NCBI GenBank assembly: GCA_004322215.1 | Contig: SCSM01000011.1 | Span: forward strand, 310,001-374,000 | DNA length: 64,000 nt | Direction: 5' to 3' | Source of the DNA: Bacteroidota bacterium | GTDB taxonomy: Bacteria; Bacteroidota; Ignavibacteria; Kapaibacteriales; UBA2268 | Shown here: positions 61,745 through 64,000 of the stretch, one piece after another | Layout: the number at the start of each line of letters is the position of its first letter | Numbering within the stretch: the stretch's first letter is position 1 | The notes under the pieces: model-generated | What the model was told of the DNA's origin: nothing | Database searches by the model: none | What the model saw: the letters and a program-made list of their open reading frames with translations, nothing else | Made by a program: the position numbers and the translations under genes

Positions 61745-64000
61745 ATGAGTAAATTCAGGGAAGTAGTTGAGTCACAGCCGGGAACCAAATTCATACTTCA
61801 AGGAAATGCCGCTTTTGCACTCGGAGTGCTTCATGCAGGTTATCATGCTGCTGACGGTTATCCCGGTACACCAAGCACTGAAGTAATTGACAAGTCCTTA
61901 GCTTATGTTCAGGATAAAATCAAAGTCGGGTGGTCAGTAAGCGAGGCGGTAGCGGTTGCGGTCGGATTGGGGCATGCTATTGCAGGTTACGACGTTGTAG
62001 TAACTATGAAAATTCCGGGAGTATTCCAGGCAGCCGATGCCATTTCCTCCGCAGCATTTTTCTCCGGTGATGCAGGAGCATTGGTGATTTTTGTAGCATC
62101 AGATTATGTGCCTTCAAGCACACAGCACGTAATTGACCCGAGATATTTCTTCTCTTCGATATGCGTTCCTGTATTAGAGCCGCGTGACCATCAGGAAATG
62201 TATGAAATCGCTGCAACTGCTGCTGATATTAGTAAAAATTTCAGGACACCTGTCGTTGTTCTTGCTTCGGGAATGTTAACTCACTCAGAAGGATTAGTTA
62301 CATTGAAGGAACCCAGGATAATAGAACCAAAGGGATTACCTAAGAACATGACCGACTGGATGTGCCTGCCTTTTATAGCCAGAAACAATTATGACAAGGT
62401 AATTCAGACGAGGTTACCCGCAATTGCCGCATGGGCTGAGGATTCAAATCTTGTTAACATAACAAAAGGCACTACTGATTGGGGAATAATTACATGCGGT
62501 ATAAATGATATTGTCGTCAGGGAAGCTCTTCAGTTGGTGAATCTAAAGGTACCGATTCTATCATTAGGCAAAACGAATCCATTGCCGATTAAAATAATTA
62601 AAAAATTCAGGGATAGTGTCAAAGGAAAAGTATTTGTCATTGAGGATGGGTACAGGTTTTTGTGGGAGAAAATTACATTTAATGGTATTGATGTAATTGG
62701 AAAAGAGGAGACAAGCACAATCACAGAATGGACCCCCGATAGAATTTTGGACTTTCTGTCTTCTCATTTGAAAGATTTTGAATTTAAGCCCAAGAGAACA
62801 AAAATTGACATCAAGCCGGTCGCAAGACCTCCTTCAATCTGTCCGGGATGTCCCTACAGAGCTTTGGCTGTGACAATTAATAAATTAAAGCGTAAGAAAT
62901 TATTATTTGCTTCGTTTGGTGATATTGGATGTTCGACATTGCTCTATTTCTTCAATGCTCTCGATACAGTACTTTGCATGGGTGCTTCCGATTCTATGAG
63001 GCAAGGTTTCGTAATGTCTCGTCCCGATATGGCTGATAAGGTTATAAGTATTATTGGTGATTCAACCGAGTGCCATAGCGGCTTGGATTCGACAAGAAAC
63101 GCAATTTTCAGAAATGTCCCCGGTGTAAAAATAATTTTAGATAACAGAATCACCGCAATGACAGGAGGGCAGCCGGCACCTAGTACACCTATGAATCTGG
63201 CAGGTGTAAGACATAATTTTAATTTGAGAAAAGCAGTTGAGGCTGAAGGATGCAGAACAGTAGTTTTAGATGGATTTAATCTTAAGCAAGTCGAAGATGA
63301 ATTGAGAAATTCGCTTGCACTTGCAAAAGATGGAATATTTACTGCATTAATTATAGAAGGCGATTGCATAAATGAAGTTCCAAAAGAGCGAACTATTCCA
63401 AATCTCGATATTGATTATAATATATGCGTGAATTGCGGTATATGCAATATATGTACGGGAATCGAACTCGATGAAAATAAAAAGCCATCATTTACCGTGT
63501 TCTGCACCGATTGCGGTTCGTATGAACAGGTGTGCAAGCAAATATGCCCGATTGACGGAGCTATTGTACCGAAACAGGATAAAAAAAGAGTTACTAAAAC
63601 ATCGATACCAACAATTCCTGAGCATAAATATGAGAAGGTTTCAATCACCAAAGAATCATTACCCGATTCAATTAGAGTGGCTATAAGAGGAATCGGTGGT
63701 CAGGGAAATTTATTTTTCGGAAAAGTACTTTCTGAATTAGCATTAAGAACACCTTTTTCCGATATGCATATAGTTAAAGGAGACACTCACGGGATGGCAC
63801 AACTTGGCGGACCTGTAATTTCGGTATTCTGTTGTGGAGATGTTTTTTCTCCCGTACTGGCACCAAATTCTGTGGATATTTTGGTTGCTATGGAAATCAA
63901 TGAGGTATTGAGACCAGGATTTATTGATTTACTGAAACCGGACGGGACATTGATTTTTAATGATTTCTCTGCTCTTCCTGTCAATACAAAAAAAGGTGAT
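61745..64000 (+). CDS. iorA: Fused IorA-IorB indolepyruvate/2-oxoacid:ferredoxin oxidoreductase (3' truncated by window edge)
   Basis: The frame runs 752 codons without a stop to the window end; the ORF track lacks it because it is unterminated. The alpha part starts ILQGNAAFALGVLHAGYHAADGYPGTPSTEV (pyrimidine-binding domain). The TPP domain follows (FGDIGCSTLLYFFNAL; IIGDSTECHSGLDS; ILDNRITAMTGGQPAP). Ferredoxin-like cysteines come next (CVNCGICNICTG; CTDCGSYEQVCKQICP). From about residue 645, IRGIGGQGNLFFGKVLSELA begins the IorB domain, so the two subunits are fused. The enzyme converts aryl or branched 2-oxoacids to acyl-CoA and reduces ferredoxin. The ferredoxin at 45386 may be its partner. 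Confidence 0.92.
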   Translation, partial: MSKFREVVESQPGTKFILQGNAAFALGVLHAGYHAADGYPGTPSTEVIDKSLAYVQDKIKVGWSVSEAVAVAVGLGHAIAGYDVVVTMKIPGVFQAADAISSAAFFSGDAGALVIFVASDYVPSSTQHVIDPRYFFSSICVPVLEPRDHQEMYEIAATAADISKNFRTPVVVLASGMLTHSEGLVTLKEPRIIEPKGLPKNMTDWMCLPFIARNNYDKVIQTRLPAIAAWAEDSNLVNITKGTTDWGIITCGINDIVVREALQLVNLKVPILSLGKTNPLPIKIIKKFRDSVKGKVFVIEDGYRFLWEKITFNGIDVIGKEETSTITEWTPDRILDFLSSHLKDFEFKPKRTKIDIKPVARPPSICPGCPYRALAVTINKLKRKKLLFASFGDIGCSTLLYFFNALDTVLCMGASDSMRQGFVMSRPDMADKVISIIGDSTECHSGLDSTRNAIFRNVPGVKIILDNRITAMTGGQPAPSTPMNLAGVRHNFNLRKAVEAEGCRTVVLDGFNLKQVEDELRNSLALAKDGIFTALIIEGDCINEVPKERTIPNLDIDYNICVNCGICNICTGIELDENKKPSFTVFCTDCGSYEQVCKQICPIDGAIVPKQDKKRVTKTSIPTIPEHKYEKVSITKESLPDSIRVAIRGIGGQGNLFFGKVLSELALRTPFSDMHIVKGDTHGMAQLGGPVISVFCCGDVFSPVLAPNSVDILVAMEINEVLRPGFIDLLKPDGTLIFNDFSALPVNTKKGD

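Noticed and set aside
1-64000. CRISPR array, rRNA or tRNA genes
   Set aside because: No regular spacer-repeat array was seen. No rRNA-like tract was seen, and no tRNA-like cloverleaf stood out by eye. A tRNAscan run could still find a divergent tRNA.

Overview
The window is low-GC chromosomal DNA from a member of the Fibrobacteres-Chlorobi-Bacteroidetes lineage, probably close to Ignavibacteria/Kapabacteria. The evidence is two secreted proteins with C-terminal type IX secretion (T9SS) sorting tails, a PorX-type response regulator with a PglZ domain, a Bacteroidota-style alpha-2-macroglobulin/PbpC pair, and an FlbD-like flagellar protein. The lineage call is inferred from gene content only. 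I see no rRNA, tRNA, CRISPR array or transposase gene.

1-12.9 kb: housekeeping genes and surface functions. The order is the 3' part of biotin carboxylase (accC), gcvH, a CAP-domain T9SS cargo, pdxH, a membrane-anchored P-loop NTPase of unknown role, an RsbW-like kinase, a predicted outer-membrane protein, an FlbD-like gene, a ClpB that stops after its first AAA module, porX and tsaE. 12.9-24 kb: a 1964-residue T9SS beta-helix protein, a cation diffusion facilitator, ruvB, a cupin and pbpC. 24-32.6 kb: a haem-binding-domain protein, a giant lipoprotein alpha-2-macroglobulin, two tandem small membrane proteins, a PEBP protein and a YhdH/AcuI-type reductase.

32.7-42.4 kb: a signalling or stress locus. 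Two divergent paralogues resemble PEP synthase in their ATP-grasp and swivelling-histidine domains but end in a shared C-terminal domain that is not the usual PEP barrel. Between them lie a TauE/SafE exporter and a small membrane protein. A Cache-PAS histidine kinase and a response regulator follow the second paralogue.

42.7-64 kb: a long same-direction catabolic cluster. It contains an old-yellow-enzyme/dienoyl-CoA reductase-like flavoprotein, an ATC-hydrolase-like protein, a 59-residue 2[4Fe-4S] ferredoxin absent from the ORF track, a leucine-rich-repeat protein, a truncated 2-hydroxyacyl-CoA dehydratase-like subunit, hydantoinase/oxoprolinase A and B subunits, an acyl-CoA dehydrogenase, a split B12-dependent mutase with methylmalonyl-CoA-type substrate residues, a CaiB-type CoA-transferase, and a fused IorA-IorB 2-oxoacid:ferredoxin oxidoreductase that runs off the window. 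Its substrate cannot be read from sequence; a cyclic amide or amino-acid-derived acyl-CoA is a reasonable guess.

This cluster is broken up by small accessory inserts. Between hyuA and hyuB lies a very AT-rich cassette (TIR-like membrane protein, membrane TPR protein, YgiT zinc finger) bounded by an 87-bp direct duplication of the hyuA 3' end. A four-helix-bundle gene between the acyl-CoA dehydrogenase and mutase genes is bracketed by 28-nt inverted arms. A Phd/ParE module sits between the two mutase subunit genes, and two homologous MNT nucleotidyltransferases lie at other junctions. These inserts, the duplicated hyuA end and the PEP-synthase-like proteins are the parts most worth following up.
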